64,000 bases of DNA from Pseudonocardia sp. (GCF_029263155.1 NZ_JAJCYB010000031.1:19296-83295); one strand, 5' to 3'. Shown: positions 54,694 to 63,622, counted from the first letter of the stretch. A program made the numbers and translations. Notes: generated by a model not told the origin, from the sequence alone.

Positions 54694-54736
54694 ACGGCAC
54701 CCCCTATTCGACCGGAAGCAGGGTCGGGGGTGCCGT
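54694..54736. terminator. Strong hairpin between xis unit and replication genes
   Basis: ACGGCACCCCC (54694-54704) pairs perfectly with GGGGGTGCCGT (54726-54736); CGACC/GGTCG pair inside. It lies 55 bp after the small ORF and ends 31 bp before the next start. It can end the xis transcript or attenuate entry into the replication genes. Confidence -1.
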
Positions 54737-54766
54737 TCGCCGTACATTTCGAAAGGGTCACGGCTG

Positions 54767-56350
54767 ATGACCAGGGATAACTATACCCGCGTGACCGCGG
54801 ACCCGTCACCGGCTCGACGTCGTTCGCGTCGGTGCAGCCGATCGTCTGCCGAGCGCCTGCTGGCCAGCGCACGGGAGCCGCTGCGGCGGTGGCTCGGCAC
54901 GCTGGCCGAGGATCGGCTGTGGGTGCCGGTGGCCGAGTTCGTCGATCAGGCGCGCTACCGGCTCGATCTCGCCCCGCCGGTCGGCCGGGGCACCGTCGTC
55001 CGGGAGCTGGCCGACCGCGACGACCCTGGGCCGTTGGAACGCGCGGCGTGGGCGGGCGGGCACCGTACTTCCTGGGATCGCCTGCCCGATCACGTGCGGC
55101 CGTGCGAGCAGTGCGGGGGGCCCCTAAACCTGGAGCGCAGGTGTCCGCGCTGCTCGACGCCGACTGGGCACCGATCCGACTGCACCGGGTGCGCGGCGAC
55201 GCACATCGGGTGCTGGCCGCTGCCGCCCGCCCCTCATCGGCCTGGCGCGTGTCCGGGGTGCACCTACGCGGCGATCCTCGCCGGTGATCGCGTGGTCCGA
55301 CGACGGGCGGCTCACGCGCTGCTCGGCGCGCTTCCGGGCGTTGACGTCGACGCGTTGCGGCCGGGCGACGCGGAGCGTGCCGACGTGGCTGAGGTGCTGG
55401 AGCCGCTGCGGCTGCGGATTCGGGCGACGACGCTGGCCGAGCCGCGCGACGAGTGGCTACAACCGACGTGGCACGCTGTGCGGCCGGTCGTGCTCGGTGA
55501 GCTCGCGGCGCTCGATCTGCTCGCGGTCGTCGAGGGCCCGGCCGGTGCGGTGCCGCTGGCGGAGCACCCGATCGACCGGGCTGGCCTGGTCCGCGTGCAC
55601 CCGCCCGGGGACCCTGCGCCGAACGACGCCGAACTCGACCGGCTCGACGACCTGCACGGACGCGCCGATCTCTATGACGACGCCGTGGCCGATGCGACCG
55701 GGCTGGAGCGCCTGTACGGCCTGCCGCTCACCCTGCGCTCGTTCTGCGGCCAGCACGCCCCGGGCGACGTGCATCGGTTCATGGAGGTCGTGCGCAGGTT
55801 CACCGCGAACGGGAAGCCGCACCCGGCCGAGGGGTGCCCGACCGACGACATCGAAGGCATGTGCTGGGCGCCGTATCAGGTCGTCGGCTCCGGCGCGCCC
55901 CCTCCCGCGGCAGGGTGCTGGACCCGGGCCGCGTCGGTGCCGTACCGCCCGGGGTGGCTCGATCGCCCGCGCACGTGGCGCTCGCCCGACGGCTCTCCGC
56001 GGTTCACCGTCGAGCCGTACGTCGGCCCTGATGGCGATCTACCTCTGCTCGCCGAGGTGGCGCGCGACGTCATCGGGGAGGGTCTGCCGCTGCGGCTCGA
56101 CGGCCCACCCCGGCCGGGCGTCCGTGATCCCGATGCTGTGCTGCTGGTCTTCGCGTGGGTACCGCCGGTGGAGCCGCTGCCCGCCGAGTTCCGTCCGATG
56201 ATCCGGAACGAGTCGCTCGACTCGGTGTTCGCCGGACAGCTGCACGGGGACCACCGACGCATGCGGCACCGCGACCCCGAGTTCGTCGCAACCGACCTGT
56301 CGCTGTGGACCGATCAGTGGCGTCGGCTCGGCGCCGGAGAGGTTGCCTGA
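54767..56350 (+). CDS. Zinc-ribbon protein of the replication module, unknown
   Basis: 527 residues. Four CxxC pairs occur between residues 113 and 165 (CEQC, CPRC, CTGC, CPGC), enough for two zinc ribbons. N-terminal residues 1-50 are basic. The remainder is alpha/beta with no motif I recognise; the end DPEFVATDLSLWTDQW is acidic. It ends one base before the primase-helicase gene, so it is likely to work with it, perhaps in primer synthesis or origin recognition. AAAGGG stands nine bases before the ATG. Confidence -1.
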   Translation: MTRDNYTRVTADPSPARRRSRRCSRSSAERLLASAREPLRRWLGTLAEDRLWVPVAEFVDQARYRLDLAPPVGRGTVVRELADRDDPGPLERAAWAGGHRTSWDRLPDHVRPCEQCGGPLNLERRCPRCSTPTGHRSDCTGCAATHIGCWPLPPAPHRPGACPGCTYAAILAGDRVVRRRAAHALLGALPGVDVDALRPGDAERADVAEVLEPLRLRIRATTLAEPRDEWLQPTWHAVRPVVLGELAALDLLAVVEGPAGAVPLAEHPIDRAGLVRVHPPGDPAPNDAELDRLDDLHGRADLYDDAVADATGLERLYGLPLTLRSFCGQHAPGDVHRFMEVVRRFTANGKPHPAEGCPTDDIEGMCWAPYQVVGSGAPPPAAGCWTRAASVPYRPGWLDRPRTWRSPDGSPRFTVEPYVGPDGDLPLLAEVARDVIGEGLPLRLDGPPRPGVRDPDAVLLVFAWVPPVEPLPAEFRPMIRNESLDSVFAGQLHGDHRRMRHRDPEFVATDLSLWTDQWRRLGAGEVA

Positions 56351-56351
56351 C

Positions 56352-57920
56352 ATGGCCAGGAATCCGGAACCGACACAGGCGAGTGAGGATCTGCTCGCCA
56401 TACAGCGCATGCACACCGTCGATACGGACCTTTCCTGCGTGGTAGCCGAACGGGTGCTGCGAAACCGATTCCGGTGGTCGCCGGGCGCGCACTGGCGTCA
56501 TTGGGACGGCACCCGGTGGGCCGATTCAAATGAAGCGGTGCCCGTCGAGCATATCCGCGCATGGCTGTTGGGGCTGCTGTCGGAAGCTGCACGGCTCGCG
56601 TCGATCTCGGCGGAACGGGCCGATATCGTCAAGCGTCTCACGACACTACAGAGCGCCGGTCGAATCGGGAGCATCGTCAAACTGTGTCGCGGAATCAGCG
56701 GAATCTACACGGACGATGCGTCGTATGATGCCTTTCCCCTCCTACTGAACACGCCTACGGGCGTGGTCGACCTGATGACAGGTGATATCGCGGAACACCC
56801 CCGGCCGGATCTGCTGATGACTAGGATCACCCGCGGAAACTACAGATCCGGGTTCACGCACCCGGATTGGGCGAAAGCGCTGGAGTCGCTACCCGCTCCC
56901 GAGCGGGAGTGGTTTCAGGCGAGGATCGGGCAGGCGATCACCGGGCACCCGACGCCCGACGGGATCATGCCGGTTCTCCAGGGCTCCGGCGAGAACGGAA
57001 AGAGCCTGCTTACCACCGACGGATTGGTACCCGCGCTGGGCGACTACGGTTCGCTCGCGTCAGCCAAGTTGGTAGCGGCCAACCGCGGTGGCGAACATTC
57101 CACCGAGATGGCCGATCTCCGCGGGAAACGCCTGCTGATCGCCGAGGAGATGACCGAGGGCCGCGCGCTCGACGTCACGATGATCAAGCGGATCCAGGAC
57201 GTCGGCCGGATCCGGGCCCGCGCGGTCTACAGGGACAACATGGAGTTCGATGCGTCGCACTCGCTGTTCGTGACGACCAACTATGTGCCGGTCGTGAACG
57301 AGACCGATCACGGGACATGGCGTCGGCTGGCCCTGCTCCGATTCCCCTACACCTTCCGCAAGCCCGGGGAACCGCTCGACCGGCCGACCGACCGCGCGGG
57401 CGACCCCGGGCTGAAGTCGCGGCTTCGGCGGGGCGGGGAAGGCCAGCACGATGCTGCCGTGACGTGGGCCGTCGAGGGTGCCCTACGCGTCGCCCGGGAC
57501 GGCCCGACCGCGCTCGCGGTGACGCCGACGATCACGGCCGACACGCTCGCATGGCGCGGCACCGCGGATCGGATCCTGGCCTACTGGAGCGAACGCCTGG
57601 TCGCCGATCCGGCGGCGATGATCTCGGCGGCCGATCTGCTCGACGACTTCGGCGGATGGTTGATCACCAACGGCCACCGGGCGTGGTCGCGCGAGACCTT
57701 CGGGCCACGGTTCGCCGAGCACTTCCTGTCGCAGCGGCACGGGGTCGCGCAGCGCCGGACGCGCGACGTCGCCGGGATCGCCCGACGGCCCGCGACGTCG
57801 CCGGGCTGGACGATGCCGCAGAGCGCTCCCGCGACGGCCCCGTCGCAGCCGTGGGTGTGGTCCGGCGTCCGCTGGCGCACTCCAGCCGACGACACTGCCG
57901 GCTCGGCCGCAGTCGCCTGA
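56352..57920 (+). CDS. D5/P4-type primase-helicase (SF3)
   Basis: 522 residues. N-terminal D5_N region (about 60-200: YDAFPLLLNTPTGVVDLMTG), then a superfamily 3 helicase: Walker A GSGENGKS (211-218), Walker B KRLLIAEEM, sensor 1 LFVTTNYVP with the conserved Asn, and the arginine in TWRRLALLRFPY. Such proteins start replication of satellite phages and integrated elements. No separate primase active site was identified. The repeats directly downstream may be its origin. Confidence -1.
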   Translation: MARNPEPTQASEDLLAIQRMHTVDTDLSCVVAERVLRNRFRWSPGAHWRHWDGTRWADSNEAVPVEHIRAWLLGLLSEAARLASISAERADIVKRLTTLQSAGRIGSIVKLCRGISGIYTDDASYDAFPLLLNTPTGVVDLMTGDIAEHPRPDLLMTRITRGNYRSGFTHPDWAKALESLPAPEREWFQARIGQAITGHPTPDGIMPVLQGSGENGKSLLTTDGLVPALGDYGSLASAKLVAANRGGEHSTEMADLRGKRLLIAEEMTEGRALDVTMIKRIQDVGRIRARAVYRDNMEFDASHSLFVTTNYVPVVNETDHGTWRRLALLRFPYTFRKPGEPLDRPTDRAGDPGLKSRLRRGGEGQHDAAVTWAVEGALRVARDGPTALAVTPTITADTLAWRGTADRILAYWSERLVADPAAMISAADLLDDFGGWLITNGHRAWSRETFGPRFAEHFLSQRHGVAQRRTRDVAGIARRPATSPGWTMPQSAPATAPSQPWVWSGVRWRTPADDTAGSAAVA

Positions 57921-57938
57921 CCAGCGCAAACGGGTTGC

Positions 57939-58024
57939 TGTGCCGAGTGTGCCAAGTTGCCGGGAACTTTTGCTAGAAGCCGCCTTACGCGGAAGGTTTC
58001 CCGGAACTCGGCACACTCGGCACA
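57939..58024. repeat. 28-bp imperfect inverted repeat after primase-helicase
   Basis: TGTGCCGAGTGTGCC (57939-57953) and GGCACACTCGGCACA (58010-58024) are perfect 15-bp arms; pairing continues inward for about 12 more bases with two mismatches (AAGTTGCCGGGAA against TTCCCGGAACT). The loop is about 28 bases. Inside each arm TGTGCCGAGTGTGCC contains a short direct repeat. It fits either a terminator or part of a replication origin. Confidence -1.
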
Positions 58025-58093
58025 GGCCGCGAGTTGCCGATCTTGTGAAGATCAACAATGCGACTCATAAGGCGAGGATCGGGGCCTGCGCCC

Positions 58094-58200
58094 GCGGCAC
58101 TCGACGTGCTTCAGCGGCACTCGACGTGCGCGACCTGAACGGGCGACTGCTCGACGTGCTCGACGTTGCTGGGCGGGCTCGACCTGCGCGACCTGCACTT
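58094..58200 (+). repeat. Iteron-like CTCGACGTGC repeats
   Basis: GGCACTCGACGTGC occurs at 58096-58109 and 58116-58129 (20-bp spacing); CTCGACGTGCTCGACGTT follows at 58150-58167, and the related CTCGACCTGCGCGACCTGC at about 58179. There is no supported gene from 57921 to 58384, so this non-coding block next to the helicase is the best candidate for the element's origin. Confidence -1.
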
Positions 58201-58818
58201 CTGGCGCTCCTGGCTGGATCCTGCGGGTGGTGCGCGGTGCAGGCGCTGGCCCGGGACGGGGAGGTCGCGGCGGGTCACGCTGGTGCTCGACACCCCTCCG
58301 GAGACGATCCTGCTCGCGGCGTAACGGGACGAACCGGCCGCGCGAAGCAGTTAAGACACCCTCAACGTCGTCGGGGAGCGCACCATGGGCCTGATCCGCA
58401 AGTCGCTGATGATCGGTACAGCGGGACTCGTCCGGGGCAGCTCGAAGAAGCAGCGCGTCGCGAAGGCACAGCTCAAGGAGCTGCGGGAACAGACGCGGAT
58501 CATGGCCGAGCAGGAGCGGGCCGAGCAGCAGGACCGCGAAGCGCGGTTCGCCGCACAGCAGGCTCCGGTGCCGACCGGTAGCCACGAGCAGCGGAAGGCC
58601 GAGCTGGACCGAATCCGCGCGGAGGTGTCGGCGATCATGAAATTCCCCAGGTTGGAGGGGTTCACGATCAGGTAATTCCCCACCCGGCGATTACGTAATT
58701 CCCCACGGGGAGCGCGTGCGTGTCGGTCCCGGGTCTGGTCCTCGCAAGACCACAGGCTCCGGCCTCGTTGCCCTGCAGCGAGGCGAGGAGCGAGGCGTTG
58801 GCGAGGAGGACCTTCGAC

Positions 58819-60465
58819 ATGATCGATATCGTGGAGATCTTGACCCACTGGTACGCGGGCCGGTCGCAGAACGAGCTCGCGGCCAGTCTCGGGGTGGATC
58901 GCAAGACAGTGCGCAAGTACACCGCTCCGGCGCGGGCGGTGGGTATCGAGCCGGGCGGGCCGCCGATGGCCGAGGCGGACTGGCGCGCGCTGGCGACCGG
59001 GTGGTTCCCGGGGCTGGTCGACAGCCGGCTGCGGCAGTCGTCCTGGCCGGGGATCGAGCCGCACCGCGACTACATCACCGTCCAGCTGAAGGCGGGGGTG
59101 ACGGTCGCGACGATCCACCAGCGCCTCGCCGACGAGCACGACGTGACCGCGTCGGTGGCGAGCGTGCGCCGGTGGGTGCGGGGCAACCTGCCCGAGGAGG
59201 CGCGCCGCGCCCAGGTCACGGTGCTGCGTGACTGCCCGCCCGCGGGATCGGAGGCGCAGATCGACTACGGCCGGCTCGGGATGTGGTCCGATCCGGCGAC
59301 CGGGCGCCGGCGGACGGTGTGGGCGTTCGTGATGGTGCTGCCGTGCTCGCGGCACATGTTCGTGCGCCCCACGGTGTCGATGGATCAGCGGGAGTGGACC
59401 GCGGCGCACGTGGAGGCGTTCGCGTTCTTCGGTGGCGTCCCGGCCCGGTTGGTGCCCGACAACCTGAAGACCGGGGTCGACAAGCCCGACCTCTACGACC
59501 CGAAGATCAACCGGTCGTATGCGGAACTGGCCGCGCACTACGGCACCCTCGTCGACCCGGCGCGGGCGTTCAAACCGAAGGACAAACCGCAGGTGGAACG
59601 GCCGATGCCCTATGTTCGGGACTCGTTCTGGCGGGGCCGGGACTTCGGCTCGCTGACCGAGATGCGCGCCGCCGCGCTGGTCTGGTGCGTCGAGGTGGCC
59701 GGGGCGCGGGCGTGTCGACCGCTCGACGGTGCGGCCCCGGCCGCGGTGTTCGACGCGGTCGAGCGCGACGCGCTGGCACCGTTGCCGACCGGCTCGTTCG
59801 TGCTGGCCACCTGGTCGTCCGCGCGGGTCGGCCCGGACATCCACGCGTCGGTCGCGGGGACGCTCTACTCGGTGCCGTGGCGCCACATCGGCGACCGCCT
59901 CGACGTCCGGTCCACGGAGTCGATGGTGCAGCTGTTCCACCACGGGACTCTGGTCAAGACCCATCCGCGCCGCGACCGCGGAAAACAGACCGATCTTGGC
60001 GACTACCCGCCGGAGAAGATCGCCTTCCACATGCGCACCCCGGTCTGGTGTCGCCGTCAGGCCGCCGGCATCGGCCCGGCCTGCGCCGCGGTGATCGAGG
60101 AGTTGCTCACGGAGAACGCGCTGTTCCGGCTGCGCGCCGCTCAAGGCGTGATCGGGCTGGCCGAGCGGCACAACCCGGCCCGGCTCGAGGCGGCCTGCGC
60201 GAAGGCCACCACGGCGGGGGATCCGTCCTACCGCACCATCAAGGGCATCCTCGCCGCCGGCACCGAGACCGCTCCCGCGACCCGACCCAGCGGTGACGCC
60301 GGAGCAGCGGCGCACCTACACGGGCCCACGCAGCTGTTCGCCGACGTCATCCCGCTGCCCACCGTCACCGGCCCGGCCGTCGCGGACGCACCCACCGCGG
60401 TCTCCACGCTCGTCACCATCACCGCGACAACCACCGCGTCGGCCTGCAGCGAGGACGCATCATGA
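58819..60465 (+). CDS. istA: IS21-family transposase IstA
   Basis: 548 residues. N-terminal helix-turn-helix (GRSQNELAASLGVDRKTVRK), DDE integrase core with Asp in AQIDYGRLGMW, Asp in RLVPDNLKTGV and Glu in KPKDKPQVERPM, and a C-terminal Mu-type domain (ASVAGTLYSVPWRHIGDRL). ATG at 58819 after GGAGGA; the longer frame to 58720 is not needed. The stop overlaps the next small ORF. Confidence -1.
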   Translation: MIDIVEILTHWYAGRSQNELAASLGVDRKTVRKYTAPARAVGIEPGGPPMAEADWRALATGWFPGLVDSRLRQSSWPGIEPHRDYITVQLKAGVTVATIHQRLADEHDVTASVASVRRWVRGNLPEEARRAQVTVLRDCPPAGSEAQIDYGRLGMWSDPATGRRRTVWAFVMVLPCSRHMFVRPTVSMDQREWTAAHVEAFAFFGGVPARLVPDNLKTGVDKPDLYDPKINRSYAELAAHYGTLVDPARAFKPKDKPQVERPMPYVRDSFWRGRDFGSLTEMRAAALVWCVEVAGARACRPLDGAAPAAVFDAVERDALAPLPTGSFVLATWSSARVGPDIHASVAGTLYSVPWRHIGDRLDVRSTESMVQLFHHGTLVKTHPRRDRGKQTDLGDYPPEKIAFHMRTPVWCRRQAAGIGPACAAVIEELLTENALFRLRAAQGVIGLAERHNPARLEAACAKATTAGDPSYRTIKGILAAGTETAPATRPSGDAGAAAHLHGPTQLFADVIPLPTVTGPAVADAPTAVSTLVTITATTTASACSEDAS

Positions 60466-60752
60466 GCCCCGACCCGACCGCCTCGACTGCGTCGGACCTG
60501 GCCACCAGCGACCCCGCGCTGCTCGTCTCCACCGACACCACCGCCGCACCCGTCACCGCCGGGGAGATCGCTGAGTTCCTGCGCCACCTCGCCGACCTGC
60601 GCACCAGCGGGCGTGACACCGACCCGGAGGCGCGCGCGCAGTTCCTGCACCGCAAGGCCGGGCTGTTCACCCGGCTCGACCCCGATCCCGACCCCGACCC
60701 CGACCCTGGCGGCCCGGCCGGGCCGCCGGCGACCGGACGGCGCACCCCATGA
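60462..60752 (+). CDS. Small ORF between istA and istB
   Basis: 96 residues, overlapping both istA and istB by four bases (ATGA at each end), so it is part of the translation-coupled chain. A helical segment VTAGEIAEFLRHLADLRTSG is followed by a (Asp-Pro)n run near residues 72-82. Not usual in IS21 elements, where istB follows istA directly. Function unknown. Confidence -1.
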   Translation: MSPDPTASTASDLATSDPALLVSTDTTAAPVTAGEIAEFLRHLADLRTSGRDTDPEARAQFLHRKAGLFTRLDPDPDPDPDPGGPAGPPATGRRTP

Positions 60753-61537
60753 CCCCGACGAGCGCGCCGATCATCGACAACAACGCGCTGACCGCGTCGC
60801 TGCGCGCGCTGAAGCTGGGCGGGATGCTGCAGACCCTCGACGCCCGCCTGGCCCAGGCCCGCGCCGGGGAACTCGGACACCTGGAGTTCCTGCAGGTCCT
60901 CTGCCACGACGAGATCTCGCGGCGCGAGACCACCTCGATCGCCCGCCGCACCCGCCGGGCCAGGTTCGAGGAGACCCTCACCCTGGAAGGGTTCGACTTC
61001 ACCGCGAACCCGAAACTGCCCGCCGCGCAGATCCGAGACCTGGCCGCGCTGCGCTGGCTCCAAGCCGGCGAGTCGGTGATCCTCTACGGCCCGGTCGGGG
61101 TCGGCAAAACCCATGTCGCGCAAGCCCTGGCGCACCTCGCGATCCGGGCCGGCGCCGAGGCCCGGTTCATCAAGACCAGCCGTGCACTGGCCGAACTCGC
61201 CGGCGGACACGCCGACGGCACCTGGACCCGACGGCTACGCGAGCTCGCCCGACCCGCCGTCCTGGTCCTCGACGACTTCGCCATGCGCGAGCTCACCCCC
61301 GCCCAGGCCGACGACCTCTACGAACTGATCAACGAACGCTCCGGCCGCTCGTTGATCCTGACCTCGAACCGCAGCCCGGTGGACTGGTATCCGCTGTTCC
61401 CGAACCCCGTCGTCGCCGAGTCCCTGCTCGACCGACTGATCAACAACAGCCACCAACTGCTCATGAACGGGGCCAGCTACCGACCCCGCAAGAGACCCGG
61501 GCGCGCCGTCCCCACGGCCTCCACGACCACCAGCTAG
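60749..61537 (+). CDS. istB: IS21-family AAA+ helper IstB
   Basis: 262 residues. DnaC-like AAA+ ATPase that directs the transposase: Walker A GPVGVGKTHVAQAL (about 110-123), Walker B AVLVLDDFAM, sensor 1 in LILTSNRSP. N-terminal helical region LRALKLGGMLQTLDARL is typical of IstB. Intact. Confidence -1.
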   Translation: MTPTSAPIIDNNALTASLRALKLGGMLQTLDARLAQARAGELGHLEFLQVLCHDEISRRETTSIARRTRRARFEETLTLEGFDFTANPKLPAAQIRDLAALRWLQAGESVILYGPVGVGKTHVAQALAHLAIRAGAEARFIKTSRALAELAGGHADGTWTRRLRELARPAVLVLDDFAMRELTPAQADDLYELINERSGRSLILTSNRSPVDWYPLFPNPVVAESLLDRLINNSHQLLMNGASYRPRKRPGRAVPTASTTTS

Positions 61538-61836
61538 GCTGTCCACAACGGACCAGACCTGGGGAATTACCTGATCACAGCCCCTGGGGAATTACCTGAT
61601 CGCCCACAGCGGAGGCCCGCACCGACCCCGCGCCGGTCGGCAGTCCCGAGTGGCACAGGAACCAGCAGGCCCGCATCCGCGACGTGGCGACGCTCTCGTC
61701 CGGCAGCCAGATTGCACCGGCGCAGCCCGGGCCGGTGACGCCACCGCAGGGCTGGTACCCGGACCCCGAGCGCGGCGACCTCCTGCGCTGGTGGAACGGT
61801 TCGGCATGGACTGAGAGCACCGCGCCACGCGGCTGA

Positions 61837-62184
61837 TCGTCGAAGCTCTACTTCTGTCGCGGATGCGGCGGCTACTCAGGTCGGGTGCCAGCGCTCGCCG
61901 GGTGCTGAGACCGCCAGTGGGTGCGTCACGGGCACGCGCGGCCACTCGGGGGACGCCCGACACGCGACGGCCGGTCTACGGCGATCTCAGGCCCCGGCAA
62001 CCGAACGTCCTGCTGCGGCTCGCACCCTGAGCCCGACGACAGTCCGGGGTGGAGGGGGAGGGGTAACCCCTCGACGGGGGGTCGCTCAATACCGGTCCGT
62101 GCTGCCGCTCACACCGCCGACGGCTCTGGGACTATTTGTCGATCACGTCCATGAATGGACGAATAGAGCATTATCCCAGCTCAG
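61837..62184. other. Gap with hairpins, no gene supported
   Basis: Non-coding as far as I can see. It includes GAGGGG-TA-ACCCCTC (about 62058-62075) and a hairpin CTATTTGTC ... GTCCAT-GA-ATGGAC ... GACGAATAG around 62132-62168. These could be transcript ends or parts of a regulatory region; nothing more can be said. Confidence -1.
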
Positions 62185-62290
62185 GAAGTCATCGAGCTGG
62201 CCGCCAAGCTGCCCGTCGAGGTGCCCGTCGAGCTGGCCGTCGAGCTGCCGGTGCCCGTCGAGGTGCCCGTCGAGCGGCACGGTGGGCGTC
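62185..62290. repeat. GTCGAG-based short tandem repeats
   Basis: A run of 12-bp-type units built from GAGCTGGCCGTC and GAGGTGCCCGTC, about eight units in imperfect order. On the minus strand it would read LDGHLDGQLDG and on the plus strand VEVPVELAVELP, but no start with a ribosome site leads into any frame convincingly. Origin is probably slippage; it lies between two element modules. Confidence -1.
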
Positions 62291-62321
62291 GAGCTGACCG
62301 TCGAGCCCCCCTCCGGACGCA

Positions 62322-62375
62322 GAACAGCCCCCGTCGACGCGGATCGTGCGGGACGCACGTCGACGGGGGCTGTTC
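62322..62375. terminator. Strong hairpin after capsid gene
   Basis: GAACAGCCCCCGTCGACG (62322-62339) and CGTCGACGGGGGCTGTTC (62358-62375) are perfect 18-bp arms with an 18-base loop. On the minus strand it stands about 85 bp after the capsid stop codon and should end that transcript. Confidence -1.
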
Positions 62376-62460
62376 ACCTCCCCGAGGTGGAGGGGCAGCC
62401 CGGCACGGGCCTCTCATGGCGGTACCGATGCCGTGCTGCACCCTCGATTCTACGCCGAGA

Positions 62461-63390
62461 TCAACTCGCGTAGGCGTGGCCTGCGGGGAGCACGATCGCG
62501 GCCGCCGTGGTGGGTGCGCCGGCTGCGTTCACGGGCTTCACGAATCGGAATCCGATCCGCATTGTCACGCGGGCCGCCGTGCTGTCCTGCTGTAGCAGGT
62601 TCGTCACGATCGCGCCCGTTTCGTCCTGGAGCACACCGGTATTGAACAGTTCGAACCGGATATCCTGCCGGATGCCGACGAGGACGTTCGACCAGTCGGC
62701 CACGATCACTTCCGCGGCCGTCGGGTCCCAGTACACCGGATCTGTGGCGATCGGCATTCCTGCGACCATCAGCGGCATTGCCTGGGTGGCGCCGACCGGG
62801 CTTCCGGTGAACGCGTCGGAACGCGTGGCGGATGCCTTGAACTGCCACCCGGAACGCACCGCGGCGGCCGTCGGGTTGGCTTCGGCATTCGACACGACCT
62901 CCGCGGCGCCGAGCATGTCGGCCACCGGGTCGGCCGTCGGGGCGACGTAGTTCCCGGCCGCCAGCGCGTGGGCGTAGAGGCTGCTGCCCCACGATGCCGG
63001 CGCGCCTTCGCCGAACAGCGCGGAACGGTCGATCCGTCGCGAGAAGGCGCGAACGATCGTCGGCCGCATCACGGCCCACAGGTCGTATTCCGAATCGGCG
63101 ATCACCGAGTCGGGGATGACCACGATCGCGGCGATCTCCTCGGCGACGAGCGGTTCGTTACTGAACTCGGCCTTGGTGACCCCCTTCAGTCCGACGTCTC
63201 CGCTCACGAAGAACGCGTCGGGTGCTTCGCTCAGAACGGGGACGCGGCTGTCCTTCGTGCTGGTCGGTACGAGATTGCCGAGCCGCATCACGGTGGAACG
63301 GGTGCGTACGTCCCCGACGATGATCTCGCCGATCTGCTTGGGAATCTCACCGGCCGCGCCGACCCGGTCGACGATATCTGCATATGCCAT
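62461..63390 (-). CDS. Phage major capsid protein, HK97 fold
   Basis: 309 residues from the ATG at 63390 (AGGAG eight bases ahead). Family text: STVMRLGNLVPTSTKDSRVP, EPLVAEEIAAIVVIPDSVIADSEYDLWAVM, FGEGAPASW and the late DWSNVLVGIRQDIRFELFN ... VRMTIRIGFRFVKPVNA-like end. Builds the icosahedral shell. A delta/scaffold region before residue 50 is short. On the strand opposite to the replication genes. No protease or portal gene is seen within the window, though upstream genes beyond the right edge may supply them. Confidence -1.
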   Translation of the reverse strand: MAYADIVDRVGAAGEIPKQIGEIIVGDVRTRSTVMRLGNLVPTSTKDSRVPVLSEAPDAFFVSGDVGLKGVTKAEFSNEPLVAEEIAAIVVIPDSVIADSEYDLWAVMRPTIVRAFSRRIDRSALFGEGAPASWGSSLYAHALAAGNYVAPTADPVADMLGAAEVVSNAEANPTAAAVRSGWQFKASATRSDAFTGSPVGATQAMPLMVAGMPIATDPVYWDPTAAEVIVADWSNVLVGIRQDIRFELFNTGVLQDETGAIVTNLLQQDSTAARVTMRIGFRFVKPVNAAGAPTTAAAIVLPAGHAYAS

Positions 63391-63394
63391 TGAA

Positions 63395-63622
63395 CTACTC
63401 CTGGAGGAATTGCGCAGAACGCGCAGAGTTGGGAGCGGCTGCGGTAGCCGGGATGGCCTCCAGGACCACGCCCGCTCGCCGTCGGGCGTCCGCGGTCCCG
63501 TCGGGGCGTCTCCGGCCTCCAGGACCGTCGCCCGCGGGGCCGGAACCGGGCCCCTCGTTGCCGTGCAGCGGTGCCAGCCTCCAGGGTCGGGCTCCGCGTC
63601 GTGCGGTCGCGTCGTGCGGCAC
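63395..63622 (-). CDS. Hypothetical ORF before capsid gene
   Basis: 75 residues from a GTG, ending five bases before the capsid start, rich in Gly, Arg, Pro and Ala, with no fold visible. The region has three copies of GCCTCCAGG about 60 bp apart (63457, 63516, 63578), so the low complexity may be repeat-derived. It may be only leader sequence of the capsid gene. Low confidence. Confidence -1.
   Translation of the reverse strand: MPHDATARRGARPWRLAPLHGNEGPGSGPAGDGPGGRRRPDGTADARRRAGVVLEAIPATAAAPNSARSAQFLQE

Larger units (their letters stand above)
58626..61608 (+). mobile_element. IS21-family insertion sequence, 2983 bp
   Basis: Ends TGTCGGCGATCATGAAATTC (left) and the inverse of TGTGGGCGATCAGGTAATTC (right). 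Each end has repeated ATCAGGTAATTCCCCA-type boxes (left at about 58634, 58665 and 58686; right at about 61561 and 61586), as is usual for IS21 transposase binding sites. The target duplication GCGGAGG is at 58619-58625 and 61609-61615. It carries istA, a small extra ORF and istB, all intact, so it was inserted recently. Confidence -1.
58385..61836 (+). pseudogene. DUF2510 protein gene, split by IS21-family element
   Basis: The 5' part (58385-58625) encodes a basic helix and coiled coil (SKKQRVAKAQLKELREQTRI). The 3' part (61616-61836) encodes the rest, ending in a DUF2510 domain (GWYPDPERGDLLRWWNGSAW). Removing the insertion and one copy of the 7-bp duplication joins the parts in frame as LDRIRAEARTDPAP, a 153-residue protein. 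In the present state the 5' part reads into the IS end and stops at 58675 (96 residues). ATG with GGGAG ahead. Confidence -1.

Noticed and set aside
58169..58323. Possible 52-residue ORF ending VLDTPPETILLAA before the DUF2510 gene
   Set aside because: Only a TTG without ribosome site could start it and it overlaps the iteron-like repeats.
62151..62297. Arg/Ala-rich 48-residue ORF over the GTCGAG repeats
   Set aside because: No ribosome site, and its text is only the translation of the tandem repeat.
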